Below the pieces are notes generated by a model. The model ran no database searches. It saw only the letters and a list, made by a program, of their open reading frames with translations, and was not told the origin of the DNA. The translations under genes and the position numbers were made by a program. A stretch of DNA of 40,127 bases. It comes from Trichlorobacter thiogenes. GTDB taxonomy: Bacteria; Desulfobacterota; Desulfuromonadia; Geobacterales; Pseudopelobacteraceae. This document shows, in pieces, positions 28,973-37,099 of the stretch; position 1 is the stretch's first letter; the number at the start of each line of letters is the position of its first letter. The stretch covers positions 1-40,127 of the forward strand of contig NZ_FUWR01000023.1 of assembly GCF_900167465.1 (NCBI RefSeq), in the 5' to 3' direction.

Positions 28973-30085
28973 GTGTCCAGTATTCATCTGAGCATGATAG
29001 CAGGAGGTTTTCTGCTGGGGGCATTGGCCGGTTTTCTGATGCATCGCTCAGATTACTGTGTGGCCGGTATGTTCCGTGATCTGTTTCTGTTTCGTGCTAC
29101 CCGCATGTTGAAAACCCTGTTGCTGTTGATAACGGTCTCCCTGCCGCTGTTTGAACTGATCCGCCTGACCGGTTTTGTGTCTGTTCCGTTTCCCTTTTTC
29201 GGGCCACCTTCTCTAACCAATCTACTGGGTGGTTTCCTGTTTGGCATAGGTATGGTGCTGGCCGGTGGCTGTGTGGTTGGCACCCTGTACCGGCTGGGGG
29301 CCGGGAGTTTTCCCGGTTTGCTGGCTTTTCTGGGGTTGGTGGCCGGCAGTACACTCTTTGCCGGTCTGTATCCCCAATGGACGCATGTTTCCCGTGCACT
29401 AGCCCTGCCCACCAAGGCTGTGACGCTACCGCAGCTGCTTGGTCTGCCTTCCTGGCTGCTTGTTTTACTGCTGGTACCGGTTTTAGTTACTCTGATCTGG
29501 CGCTGGTTCAGGGATGGCAGCCTGTATCGTTCTGGTGTTGTTGATGGTTATCTGCAGCCATGGCAGGCAGCATTGGGGTTGGCGTTACTAGGAGGCGCCT
29601 CAGTTCTGTTGGTGGGGATGCCGTTGGGAATTACCACCTCTTATGCTAAATTTGGTGCCATGCTGCTGGCCCCTCTAGCGCCTGAGTATTATGCCTCTCT
29701 CAACTATTTTCAGCTGGTTCCTTTACGCTACACCCCGCCATTGGGGGGGGGCCTGATCAGCGGAGGCCCCGGCTTTGGACTTGATGCCGTTGCCCTGGTT
29801 CAGTTTCCACTGATTTTGGGTATCGTGGCAGGCTCTGCCTGGTCAGCCATCAGGCTGGGAGAATGGCGGCTGCAGATCAAACTGCCCTGGCGTCAGGTTA
29901 TCTCTGCTGTCTTGGGGGGTATCATCATGGGGTTGGCTTCCCGTATGGCACCGGCCTGTAATATCTGGCATCTCTTTGGCGGTCTGCCGATTTTTGCGCT
30001 GCAAAGTTTTTTGTTTCTGGCCGGTCTGTTTCCCGGTGCCTGGCTGGGTGGACTGTTACTTACCCGGCTGGTGATACCCCGTTAA
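28973..30085 (+). CDS. YeeE/YedE-family transporter (probable thiosulfate/sulfur uptake, TsuA-like)
   Basis: A 370-residue integral membrane protein with about nine to ten helices. YeeE/YedE (TsuA) proteins import thiosulfate, passing it along a line of conserved cysteines. Three are present at matching contexts: C29 in SDYCVAGM, C100 in AGGCVVGT, and C329 in MAPACNIWH. The GTG start at 28973 follows GGGGGAG. A TusA-like carrier gene follows 24 bases later, as in the yeeE-yeeD (tsuA-tsuB) pair, which supports a sulfur-uptake role. The substrate (thiosulfate or another sulfur species) is inferred from the family. Confidence 0.85.
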   Translation: MSSIHLSMIAGGFLLGALAGFLMHRSDYCVAGMFRDLFLFRATRMLKTLLLLITVSLPLFELIRLTGFVSVPFPFFGPPSLTNLLGGFLFGIGMVLAGGCVVGTLYRLGAGSFPGLLAFLGLVAGSTLFAGLYPQWTHVSRALALPTKAVTLPQLLGLPSWLLVLLLVPVLVTLIWRWFRDGSLYRSGVVDGYLQPWQAALGLALLGGASVLLVGMPLGITTSYAKFGAMLLAPLAPEYYASLNYFQLVPLRYTPPLGGGLISGGPGFGLDAVALVQFPLILGIVAGSAWSAIRLGEWRLQIKLPWRQVISAVLGGIIMGLASRMAPACNIWHLFGGLPIFALQSFLFLAGLFPGAWLGGLLLTRLVIPR

Positions 30086-30109
30086 CCTGCCCGAGAGGAG
30101 TGTTTAGCT

Positions 30110-30361
30110 ATGCCTGATGTACCTGTTTGCAAGGAGATTGACCTGCGTGGACAGATCTGCCCTTCAACATTGTTGACTGCCCTGCGTGAAACCAACACCA
30201 ATAAAACAGAGCTCAGATCAGGAGAACTTAAACTGGTTATTCTGACCGATAATCGTAACTCAACCACCCATATTAGTGAATCGATCGGCGCCATGGGGTA
30301 TCGTGTAGAGGTTGTAAAAGAACAGGAATACTACCGTATTACCATTGACAGGATCTCTTGA
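30110..30361 (+). CDS. TusA/YeeD-like sulfur carrier protein
   Basis: 83-residue TusA-fold protein (N-terminal IDLRGQICPSTLL). The active Cys C17 that carries persulfide sulfur is present, but the usual CPxP motif reads CPST, missing the second Pro. The second half (VILTDNRNSTTHISESIGAMGY) fits the TusA fold. It sits after the YeeE-type transporter, so it probably accepts sulfur at the membrane. AGGAG precedes the ATG. Its stop overlaps the start of the GGDEF/EAL gene (TGATG), so both are translated in a fixed ratio. Confidence 0.85.
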   Translation: MPDVPVCKEIDLRGQICPSTLLTALRETNTNKTELRSGELKLVILTDNRNSTTHISESIGAMGYRVEVVKEQEYYRITIDRIS

Positions 30362-32307
30362 TGGAACCTGAAAACAAACCATTACCAGCTATCAGCTCCA
30401 CTGGTTGCGGAAAAGAATTGAGTCAGCTGCAGACCAAGAACCAGGAGCTTGTCCAGTATATCCGCACCAAAACTGATCGCCTGTTGCAGGTTATGGGTAC
30501 GGTCCCCCTTAACCCTGATGAGCTTGATGATGAAACCCTGTTGGCGGTGGACCCGATCGGTATTGTGACTGAGGCTTTTGAACAGGTACTGGAACACCTG
30601 CATACGACCAACCGTGATCTGAGTGATACCAGGGATGAGCTGCAGGCTGTCTTTGATTCTGTTGGCGCTGGCATTATTGTGGTGAATGAACAGATGGAGG
30701 TGGTTGCCTACAACTATTACAGCCTGGGGGCGTTTTTTCCTGATCAGCTTGGGGTAATGGGCAGAAACCTGCGCGATCTGATCTGTGGTCATGAAGGAGA
30801 AGAGTGCATCCTTGATCAGATTCTGACCACTGGTCGCCGGGTTGAACAGTCCAATTTTATGCACGAAGGCCGTCACTACCATCTGGTTGGCACCCCTTTA
30901 AAAAGTGCTGATAACAAGATCTTTCGGATGGTACTGCTCTACACTGATATTACCGAGCGCCGGGCTGCAGCCCAGGAGATTGAACGGCTGGCCTTCTTTG
31001 ACAGCCTGACCGGTCTTCCCAACCGGGTACTGTTAAAGGATCGACTGAACCAGATGTTGACCAGGGCAGGCCGCCATAAAGAGAAGGTGGCACTGCTGTT
31101 CATTGACCTTGATCGTTTTAAGGAGGTCAACGATACCCTGGGCCATGGCTCTGGTGACCTGCTGTTGCAGATTGTGGCCGAGCGACTGACTTCTTGTCTG
31201 CGGACATCTGATACCGTAGCCCGGCTTGGCGGGGATGAGTTTGTCGTGTTGTTGGAGGGAGTTGAAGATCGTGAAGGGGTGATGGAGGTGGCCAGCAAAC
31301 TGCTGACAGCCATGTCCCAGCCGATTGAACTTTTTGATCGAGAGATCTACAGCGGTGGCAGTATTGGAATCTCGCTCTATCCCCATGACGGTAACGATGT
31401 CGACACCCTGTTCAAAAATGCCGACACCGCCATGTACTATGCCAAGGAACAGGGTAGGAATACCTTCCGTTTTTACTCATCGGATATGCATGCCTCTGCC
31501 CTGGAGCTGCTGACCTTAAGCAGCTATCTGCGCCACGCCCTGGAACGGGATGAGCTGTATCTGGTGTATCAACCTCAGATACGTTTAGTAACAGGTGAAA
31601 TGGTAGGGGTGGAAGCACTTCTGCGATGGAAGCATCCTGATTTGGGAGTGATAGCCCCTGATCGTTTTATTCCGTTGGCCGAAGAGACCGGCCTGATTGT
31701 TCCGATCGGTACCTGGGCACTGAAGGAAGCCTGTTTTCAGGCAGCACAGTGGATAAGCCGGGGGCTTCCGCCTATGCGGGTTGCGGTTAACCTCTCTGCC
31801 AAGCAGTTTCGTAATCCAGGGTTGGTGGCAACGGTACGAACCGCATTGGAACAGTCCGGCCTTCCGGCGCACCTGCTTGAGCTTGAGTTGACGGAGGGAA
31901 TGCTGATAGAAAATATCGCCAGCACCCATGAAACCCTGAAGGCACTGAAGGCAATGGGGGTTACCCTGGCGATTGATGATTTTGGCACCGGTTACAGCTC
32001 ACTAAGCTATCTGAAGCATTTCCCCCTGGATCGCCTTAAGATTGACAAGTCATTTGTTCTGGAAATGGCTGAAAAGTCAGGTGATTCAGCAGCTATTGTG
32101 CAGGCGATCATTGCACTTGCCCATAGCTTGAAACTGACGGTGATTGCTGAAGGGGTAGAGCGGCAGGATCAGGTTGCGTTTTTAAAGCAGCATTGTTGTG
32201 ATGAGATGCAGGGGTTTTTCTTCAGTCGTCCGCTCAAGTCTGAAGCCCTTGAAGAGTTATTGCAAAAATGTATGCAAGGGCCTGACTTCTGTCTGTTTAA
32301 TTATTAA
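30361..32307 (+). CDS. PAS-GGDEF-EAL c-di-GMP signalling protein
   Basis: 648 residues. An N-terminal helical part (1-95), a PAS-like sensor (95-199, ending in the typical YTDITERR), GGDEF (207-370; active site GGDEF at 290-294; inhibitory site RTSD at 281-284), then EAL (385-640; VEALLRW with E418, NLSAKQF, LELTEGML, IDDFGTGYSS, AEGVER). Both catalytic motifs look intact, so it could make and break c-di-GMP. The PAS has Cys residues (ICGHEGEEC), so a redox or metal cue is possible. No transmembrane segment, so it is cytoplasmic. The start overlaps the TusA-like gene, coupling a second messenger enzyme to sulfur uptake. Confidence 0.94.
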   Translation: MEPENKPLPAISSTGCGKELSQLQTKNQELVQYIRTKTDRLLQVMGTVPLNPDELDDETLLAVDPIGIVTEAFEQVLEHLHTTNRDLSDTRDELQAVFDSVGAGIIVVNEQMEVVAYNYYSLGAFFPDQLGVMGRNLRDLICGHEGEECILDQILTTGRRVEQSNFMHEGRHYHLVGTPLKSADNKIFRMVLLYTDITERRAAAQEIERLAFFDSLTGLPNRVLLKDRLNQMLTRAGRHKEKVALLFIDLDRFKEVNDTLGHGSGDLLLQIVAERLTSCLRTSDTVARLGGDEFVVLLEGVEDREGVMEVASKLLTAMSQPIELFDREIYSGGSIGISLYPHDGNDVDTLFKNADTAMYYAKEQGRNTFRFYSSDMHASALELLTLSSYLRHALERDELYLVYQPQIRLVTGEMVGVEALLRWKHPDLGVIAPDRFIPLAEETGLIVPIGTWALKEACFQAAQWISRGLPPMRVAVNLSAKQFRNPGLVATVRTALEQSGLPAHLLELELTEGMLIENIASTHETLKALKAMGVTLAIDDFGTGYSSLSYLKHFPLDRLKIDKSFVLEMAEKSGDSAAIVQAIIALAHSLKLTVIAEGVERQDQVAFLKQHCCDEMQGFFFSRPLKSEALEELLQKCMQGPDFCLFNY

Positions 32308-32322
32308 TCTTCGGTGGATAGT

Positions 32323-34299
32323 ATGGAATTTGGTTTACTAAAAGATCTGGTGCTGCTGTTTGGTCTGGCATTGGTAACTGTGGTGCTGTTCCGCCAGTTT
32401 AAGCTTCCTTCCATTATCGGGTTTCTCTGCACCGGTATTGTGGCTGGCCCCTACGCACTTGGTCTGATCAAGGATACCCATCAGGTTGAGCAGATGGCTG
32501 AGATCGGGGTGGTGCTGCTGCTGTTTACCATCGGGATCGAATTTTCGCTCAAAGAGTTACTTCGGATCAAACATCTGGTGCTGTGGGGCGGCGGTCTGCA
32601 GGTTGGGGTTACCATTGGAGCCGTGGCAGTACTGGGGTTGATGCTGGGTTTTCCGTGGCAACAGGCCACCTTCTTTGGTTTTCTAGTCTCCCTCTCCAGT
32701 ACCGCAATTTTGATGAAACTACTGATGGATGCCGGTGAGATGGATGCTCCCCACGGCAAGACCTGTCTGGGGATTTTGATTTTTCAGGATCTCTGCGTGG
32801 TGCCGTTGATGCTGTTTACCCCGTTTTTGGGCGGGGCAGGGGATGGTCTGACCGGGATTGTGATTGTTTCTGCCAAGGCGTTGGTGGTGGTAGTGGTTTC
32901 CCACTTTGGTGCCCGTTTTGCCGTGCCATGGATCTTTAATCAGGTGGTCAAGGCCAAGAGCCGCGAGCTGTTTATCCTGACTATTATCTTTGTCGGCTTC
33001 GGCACCGCTTTTCTCACTGCACAGGTTGGGCTTTCTCTGGCATTGGGTGCCTTTATTGCCGGTCTGGCCATCTCTGAATCAGAATACAGCCATCAGGTGA
33101 TGGGGGATATCATCCCGTTTCGTGATGCCTTCATGAGCCTGTTCTTTATTTCGGTGGGGATGTTGCTTGACCCGGCCGCAGTGCTGCGTAATCCGCTTGC
33201 CGTGCTCTTGATTGTGCTTGCCATCGTGTTGATTAAATGGCTGGTGGCTTCCGGTGCAGCCTTTGTTCTAAGGTTTCCACCGAAACCTGCCCTGATCAGT
33301 GGCCTGCTGTTGGCCCAGGTGGGTGAATTTGCCTTTGTGCTTTCCCATGCCGGCCAGAAATTTGGTTTGCTGAACAGTGAACAATATCAACTTTTTCTGG
33401 CTGCCTCTGTGGCCACCATGGCATTAACTCCGTTTTCACTTAAGTTTGCAGAGCCGCTTGCTAACCGGGTTGCAACCTGGTTGCCCACCTCCTTTAAGCG
33501 TGGAACACGAACAACAGGTACCAGTCACGACCGTTTCCCCATGGATGATCATGTGGTGATAGTCGGTTTTGGCGTCAATGGCAAAAACCTGGCCCGGGTC
33601 TTAAACGGCAACGGTATCCGCTACATTGCCATTGAAAGCAATCATCACACGGTTAAGGCTGAACGTAAAAAAGGCACCAGAATCATCTTCGGTGACGCTT
33701 CTAAACCTGAAATTCTGTCCCATGCCCTGATTGAGAAGGCGCGGATTGTCGTCATTGCGATCTCTGACGCCACTGCCACCCGTCGGGTGGCGGCCCAGGT
33801 CCGCCTGATGCGTCCCAGTATCCACCTGATTGTCCGTACCCGCTATGTGGCGGAGATGGAGCCGCTTTTCCAGTTGGGGGTCAATGATGTGGTGCCAGAG
33901 GAGTTTGAAACCTCGGTTGAAATCTTCTCACGGGTGCTGCGTACCTACATGATTCCCCATGACCAGATCGATCATTGTATTGCAGAGATTCGTCGTGATT
34001 CTTACCAGATGTTTAGAACTGTCAGTCGTCGTCACAGTCACGCCACCGGCATTTCCGGCTACCTTTCCGGGGTGGAGCTTGCCACCTTCAGGGTACAGGC
34101 CGGTTCAGATATCGCAGGCACCCAGCTGCGGGATGGTCTGCTGCGTGATCGTTGCGGTGCAACCGTATTGGTGATCAAGCGTGGCGATGAGGTCAGCTCT
34201 AACCCTGATCCGGTCTGGCAGTTTGAGGTGGATGATATTGTGCTGGTAATGGGTAAGCCTGATCAGTTGGTGTTTGCAGCCCACCTGTTTGAAACTTGA
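32323..34299 (+). CDS. KefB/KefC-type CPA2 monovalent cation antiporter with TrkA domains
   Basis: 658 residues. The first ~385 are a CPA2 Na+/H+-exchanger-type membrane domain of about 12 helices, with QDLCVVPLMLF and ALGAFIAGLAISES in the core. A TrkA-N (RCK) domain follows, with the nucleotide loop GFGVNGKNLA, and then a TrkA-C domain (ELATFRVQAGSDIAG to the end). Kef-type proteins exchange K+ or Na+ for H+ under control of NAD(H)/glutathione at the RCK domain. The ion is not determinable here. The ATG at 32323 is preferred over GTG 32314; GGTGGA is its ribosome binding site. It lies 15 bases after the GGDEF/EAL gene. Confidence 0.92.
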   Translation: MEFGLLKDLVLLFGLALVTVVLFRQFKLPSIIGFLCTGIVAGPYALGLIKDTHQVEQMAEIGVVLLLFTIGIEFSLKELLRIKHLVLWGGGLQVGVTIGAVAVLGLMLGFPWQQATFFGFLVSLSSTAILMKLLMDAGEMDAPHGKTCLGILIFQDLCVVPLMLFTPFLGGAGDGLTGIVIVSAKALVVVVVSHFGARFAVPWIFNQVVKAKSRELFILTIIFVGFGTAFLTAQVGLSLALGAFIAGLAISESEYSHQVMGDIIPFRDAFMSLFFISVGMLLDPAAVLRNPLAVLLIVLAIVLIKWLVASGAAFVLRFPPKPALISGLLLAQVGEFAFVLSHAGQKFGLLNSEQYQLFLAASVATMALTPFSLKFAEPLANRVATWLPTSFKRGTRTTGTSHDRFPMDDHVVIVGFGVNGKNLARVLNGNGIRYIAIESNHHTVKAERKKGTRIIFGDASKPEILSHALIEKARIVVIAISDATATRRVAAQVRLMRPSIHLIVRTRYVAEMEPLFQLGVNDVVPEEFETSVEIFSRVLRTYMIPHDQIDHCIAEIRRDSYQMFRTVSRRHSHATGISGYLSGVELATFRVQAGSDIAGTQLRDGLLRDRCGATVLVIKRGDEVSSNPDPVWQFEVDDIVLVMGKPDQLVFAAHLFET

Positions 34300-34301
34300 T
34301 C

Positions 34302-34331
34302 TTGACTCTATATCTTGTGTTGTGGTAGAAG
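34302..34331 (+). promoter_or_regulatory. Putative promoter of the riboswitch-nrdD transcript
   Basis: TTGACT (34302-34307, 5/6 match) with an 18-base spacer and TAGAAG (34326-34331, 4/6) lies just upstream of the cobalamin aptamer, at the place where transcription of a riboswitch leader would start. It begins 2 bases after the antiporter stop. Confidence 0.4.
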
Positions 34332-34364
34332 GCTTGCCACTACATATTCCGTTGTTGGTTGGCG

Positions 34365-34540
34365 GAAGCAGAATATACGATCAACGGTGCCCGCAAGGGC
34401 TTGATAGGGAAGTGAGGTGAAACTCCTCCACGGACCCGCCGCTGTAAGCGATGACAAAGGGCAACACAACCACTGGCTATAATGGCCGGGAAGGTGCCTG
34501 GAGGATGATTCGCAAGTCAGAAGACCTGCCTTGATCTTAC
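34365..34540 (+). promoter_or_regulatory. Cobalamin (B12) riboswitch aptamer
   Basis: The stretch matches the cobalamin aptamer architecture: P1 pairing GATCAA (34379-34384) with TTGATC (34531-34536); GGTGCCCGCAAGGGC; TAGGGAAGTGAGGTGAAA...CTCC; CCGCCGCTGTAAGCGATGAC; CCACTGG...GGCCGGGAAGGTGC; and the B12 box GCAAGTCAGAAGACCTGCC just before the P1 3' strand. It is followed by a short hairpin (34547-34570) and an intrinsic terminator. In this family adenosylcobalamin binding usually stops expression of the downstream gene, here nrdD. Confidence 0.93.
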
Positions 34541-34598
34541 ATCATGAAACTCTCCGGGGACTGGGAGTTGACACGAGATCAGGCGACTTTAAACACGG

Positions 34599-34637
34599 AA
34601 AGTCCGCATGCTGCGTAAGGCAGCTGCGGACTTTTTT
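34599..34637 (+). terminator. Riboswitch-controlled intrinsic terminator
   Basis: Perfect stem with one bulge: AAAGTCCGCA-T-GCTGC (34599-34614) with GCAGC-TGCGGACTTT (34620-34634), a 5-base loop and TTTTTT. It lies after the aptamer and before nrdD, so the OFF state would terminate here. Between aptamer and terminator a hairpin at 34547-34570 may act in the switching. Confidence 0.85.
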
Positions 34638-34663
34638 AGTTTCTGAAACATAAAACCGTTTTT

Positions 34664-34808
34664 ACCGCAGAGGACGCAGAGGAAAATCAAAAAAAGAAAA
34701 GTCAAAGGCAATGGCACGCGGATCAAATCTGATTCTGGCGGATTTGCGCTGATTCTTACTGGCAGATTGAAATCAGCGTAAATCCGCTCAATCCGCGTCA
34801 TCCGCGTT
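34664..34808. repeat. Palindromic intergenic repeat in the nrdD leader
   Basis: CGCAGAGGACGCAGAGG (34668 on) contains a direct repeat of CGCAGAGG. An imperfect inverted repeat follows: arm 34716-34754 and arm 34771-34798 (ends ACGCGGAT/ATCCGCGT, inner GCGCTGATT/AATCAGCGT). It finishes with a tandem 9-mer ATCCGCGTC-ATCCGCGTT (34791-34808). Sequences of this style recur between genes in Geobacter relatives and some other bacteria (recalled, not checked here). It lies between the terminator and nrdD, so it is inside the nrdD leader. Confidence 0.65.
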
Positions 34809-34864
34809 CTATCATCATGGCTTTTTATCATATTTTGTAAAGCTGAAGTCAAAGGAGTCATACC

Positions 34865-36871
34865 ATGCAACAGACCACAGCTGCACCGGTTTCCGTCATC
34901 AAGCGTGACGGCGAACGCGCCCCCTTTGAGGCATCCCGCATCAAGTCCGCCATCCAGCGGGCAGGTAAGGCCACCGCAGAATTTGGCGATGATGAGGCAA
35001 ACCTGATCACCAGCCAGGTACTGAAGGTGCTGCGCCATCGTTTTCCCCAGGAATCACCCACCATTGAGCAGATCCAGGATGTGGTGGAGCAGGCGCTGAT
35101 CTCTGCCAACCATTTTGCCACCCTACGGGCCTATGCAGTCTACCGCGAACAGCGCAGCCGTCTGCGCCAGGATCGCAAGACCGTGGTGGATGTAACCGCC
35201 TCAGTCAACGAATACCTTGATCAAAGCGATTGGCGGGTCAGCGCCAACGCCAACCAGGGCTACTCCCTGGGGGGCCTGATCCTGAACCTGTCCGGCAAGG
35301 TGATTGCCAACTACTGGCTCTCTCAGGTCTATCCGCCAGAGGTAGGGGAGGCCCACCGTGACGGCAGCGTGCATATCCATGATCTGGACATGCTGGCCGG
35401 TTACTGTGCTGGCTGGTCACTACGGATGCTGCTGACCGAGGGGTTTAATGGTGTGCCGGGCAAGGTGGAGGCTGGACCGCCCAGGCATCTTTCCAGCGCA
35501 GTGGGGCAGATCGTCAATTTTCTGGGCACCCTGCAGAATGAATGGGCCGGGGCCCAGGCCTTCAGCTCCTTTGATACCTATCTGGCGCCGTTCATCCGCA
35601 AGGATTCACTGACCTACGAGGATGTCAGGCAGCAGATGCAGGAACTGATCTTTAACCTGAACGTGCCGTCTCGCTGGGGCACTCAGACCCCCTTCACCAA
35701 CCTGACCTTTGACTGGACCTGCCCGGATGACCTGAAACAGCAGGTGCCGGTGATTGCCGGTGAGGAAATGCCGTTTAGATATGGCGATCTGCAGGCTGAG
35801 ATGGATCTGATCAACAAGGTCTATATTGAAGTCATGACCGCTGGCGATGCCAAGGGCAGGGTTTTTACCTTTCCGATCCCCACCTACAACATTACTCCGG
35901 ATTTCCCCTGGGAGAGCGAGAACGCGGAACTGCTGTTTACCATGACCGCCCGCTACGGCCTGCCGTACTTCCAGAACTTTGTTAATTCCGAGCTGACCCC
36001 CAACATGGTCCGCTCCATGTGCTGCCGCCTGCAGCTGGATCTGCGTGAGCTACTGAAACGTGGTAACGGCCTGTTTGGTTCTGCCGAGCAGACCGGCTCC
36101 CTGGGGGTGGTGACCATCAACTGCGCCCGCTTGGGGTATCTGCACCAGGGGGATGAGGCAGGGCTGCTGCAACGGCTGGATCAGCTGCTGGAGATCAGCC
36201 GCACCAGCCTGGAGATCAAGCGCAAGGTGATCCAGCGTCATATGGATAACGGCCTGTTTCCCTACACCAAACGCTACCTGGGCACCCTGCGCAACCACTT
36301 CTCCACCATCGGCGTCAACGGGGTTAATGAGATGATCCGTAACTTTACGGCTGATCAGGAGGATATCACCAGCCCGGCGGGTCACGGCCTGGCGGTGCGG
36401 CTGATGGATCACCTGCGGGGGCGGATGGTGCAGTTTCAGGAACAGACCGGCTCTATGTACAACCTGGAGGCCACCCCGGCAGAAGGCACCACCTACCGCT
36501 TTGCACGGGAGGACAAAAAGCGCTTTCCTGCGATTCTGCAGGCAGGCAGCCCGGAGGCGCCGTACTACACCAACTCATCCCAACTTCCGGTGGGGTTTAC
36601 CGATGATCCGTTTGAGGCACTACAACGTCAGGAAGAGCTACAGCGCAAATACACCGGCGGCACCGTGCTGCACCTGTATCTGGGGGAGCAGGTCTCCAGT
36701 GTGGATGCCTGCAAGCAGCTGGTCAAACGCTCGCTGGAACGGTTCCGGCTGCCCTATGTCACGGTGACGCCAACCTTTTCAATCTGTCCCAAGCATGGCT
36801 ATTTAAGCGGTGAACACCATTTCTGTCCGTTGTGCGATGAAGAAATCTCGCGCAGTCAATCCAAGCACTAG
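34865..36871 (+). CDS. nrdD: Anaerobic (class III) ribonucleotide reductase large subunit, lacking the glycyl-radical C-terminus
   Basis: Reduces ribonucleotides to deoxyribonucleotides without oxygen, using a glycyl radical. 668 residues: an ATP-cone regulatory domain (about 9-100; VIKRDGERAPFEASRIKSAI), the barrel domain with HIHDLDMLAGYCAGWSL and SMCCRLQLDL (conserved Cys), and a C-terminal zinc site CPKHGYLSGEHHFCPLC (the ligands are three Cys, perhaps with His). The chain stops 11 residues later. The RVxGY radical motif that normally follows is absent; it is encoded by the next gene. AAGGAG precedes the ATG. It is downstream of a B12 riboswitch. Confidence 0.95.
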   Translation: MQQTTAAPVSVIKRDGERAPFEASRIKSAIQRAGKATAEFGDDEANLITSQVLKVLRHRFPQESPTIEQIQDVVEQALISANHFATLRAYAVYREQRSRLRQDRKTVVDVTASVNEYLDQSDWRVSANANQGYSLGGLILNLSGKVIANYWLSQVYPPEVGEAHRDGSVHIHDLDMLAGYCAGWSLRMLLTEGFNGVPGKVEAGPPRHLSSAVGQIVNFLGTLQNEWAGAQAFSSFDTYLAPFIRKDSLTYEDVRQQMQELIFNLNVPSRWGTQTPFTNLTFDWTCPDDLKQQVPVIAGEEMPFRYGDLQAEMDLINKVYIEVMTAGDAKGRVFTFPIPTYNITPDFPWESENAELLFTMTARYGLPYFQNFVNSELTPNMVRSMCCRLQLDLRELLKRGNGLFGSAEQTGSLGVVTINCARLGYLHQGDEAGLLQRLDQLLEISRTSLEIKRKVIQRHMDNGLFPYTKRYLGTLRNHFSTIGVNGVNEMIRNFTADQEDITSPAGHGLAVRLMDHLRGRMVQFQEQTGSMYNLEATPAEGTTYRFAREDKKRFPAILQAGSPEAPYYTNSSQLPVGFTDDPFEALQRQEELQRKYTGGTVLHLYLGEQVSSVDACKQLVKRSLERFRLPYVTVTPTFSICPKHGYLSGEHHFCPLCDEEISRSQSKH

Positions 36872-36884
36872 AAAGGAATACAAC

Positions 36885-37061
36885 ATGCACTCAAAGCAAC
36901 AGAAAACAGCAATCCCACAGGAACAACGCCAGGCTTGCGAGGTTTGGACCCGCGTGATGGGCTACCACCGTCCGGTGGCATCATTTAACACCGGCAAAAA
37001 ATCCGAGTATGCCGAGCGTACCTTCTTCAAGGAAGTTGCATGTCCAACATCACTGACCTGA
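36885..37061 (+). CDS. Separate glycyl-radical subunit of the class III ribonucleotide reductase (NrdD C-terminal domain)
   Basis: A 58-residue protein, MHSKQQKTAIPQEQRQACEV..., whose core CEVWTRVMGYHRPVASF contains the RVxGY glycyl-radical motif of NrdD (Gly at residue 26) and a typical tail NTGKKSEYAERTFF. It begins 13 bases after the nrdD stop, in another frame, with its own ribosome binding site GAAAGGAA 6 bases before the ATG. A dedicated start and site argue for a true separate gene rather than a sequencing frameshift. NrdG would install the radical on this small protein, which must dock with NrdD. The last ~8 residues (ACPTSLT) are unlike the family and may be altered. Confidence 0.85.
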   Translation: MHSKQQKTAIPQEQRQACEVWTRVMGYHRPVASFNTGKKSEYAERTFFKEVACPTSLT

Positions 37062-37099
37062 TCAAGGCATCAGGCCAGCTACATTCTGGCGCTGCGTGA
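37040..37099 (+). pseudogene. 19-codon frame after the glycyl-radical gene, possible gene remnant
   Basis: ATG 37040 with AAGGAA upstream begins MSNITDLIKASGQLHS and stops at TGA 37097-37099, overlapping both the glycyl-radical gene end and the end of the minus-strand SDR gene. Its normal-looking ribosome binding site and start suggest the beginning of a former third gene cut off when the SDR gene came to lie here. It could equally be chance. Confidence 0.25.

Noticed and set aside
34589-35038. A 149-codon minus-strand open frame opposite the nrdD start
   Set aside because: It reads through the terminator and the palindromic repeat; the protein (for example LCVLCGKNG) is the translation of a repeat, not a gene.
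36860-36890. A frameshift or sequencing error splitting nrdD
   Set aside because: The downstream piece has its own ATG and well-spaced ribosome binding site and a short unrelated N-terminus (QQKTAIPQEQRQ), which a simple indel would not produce. It cannot be fully excluded without reads.
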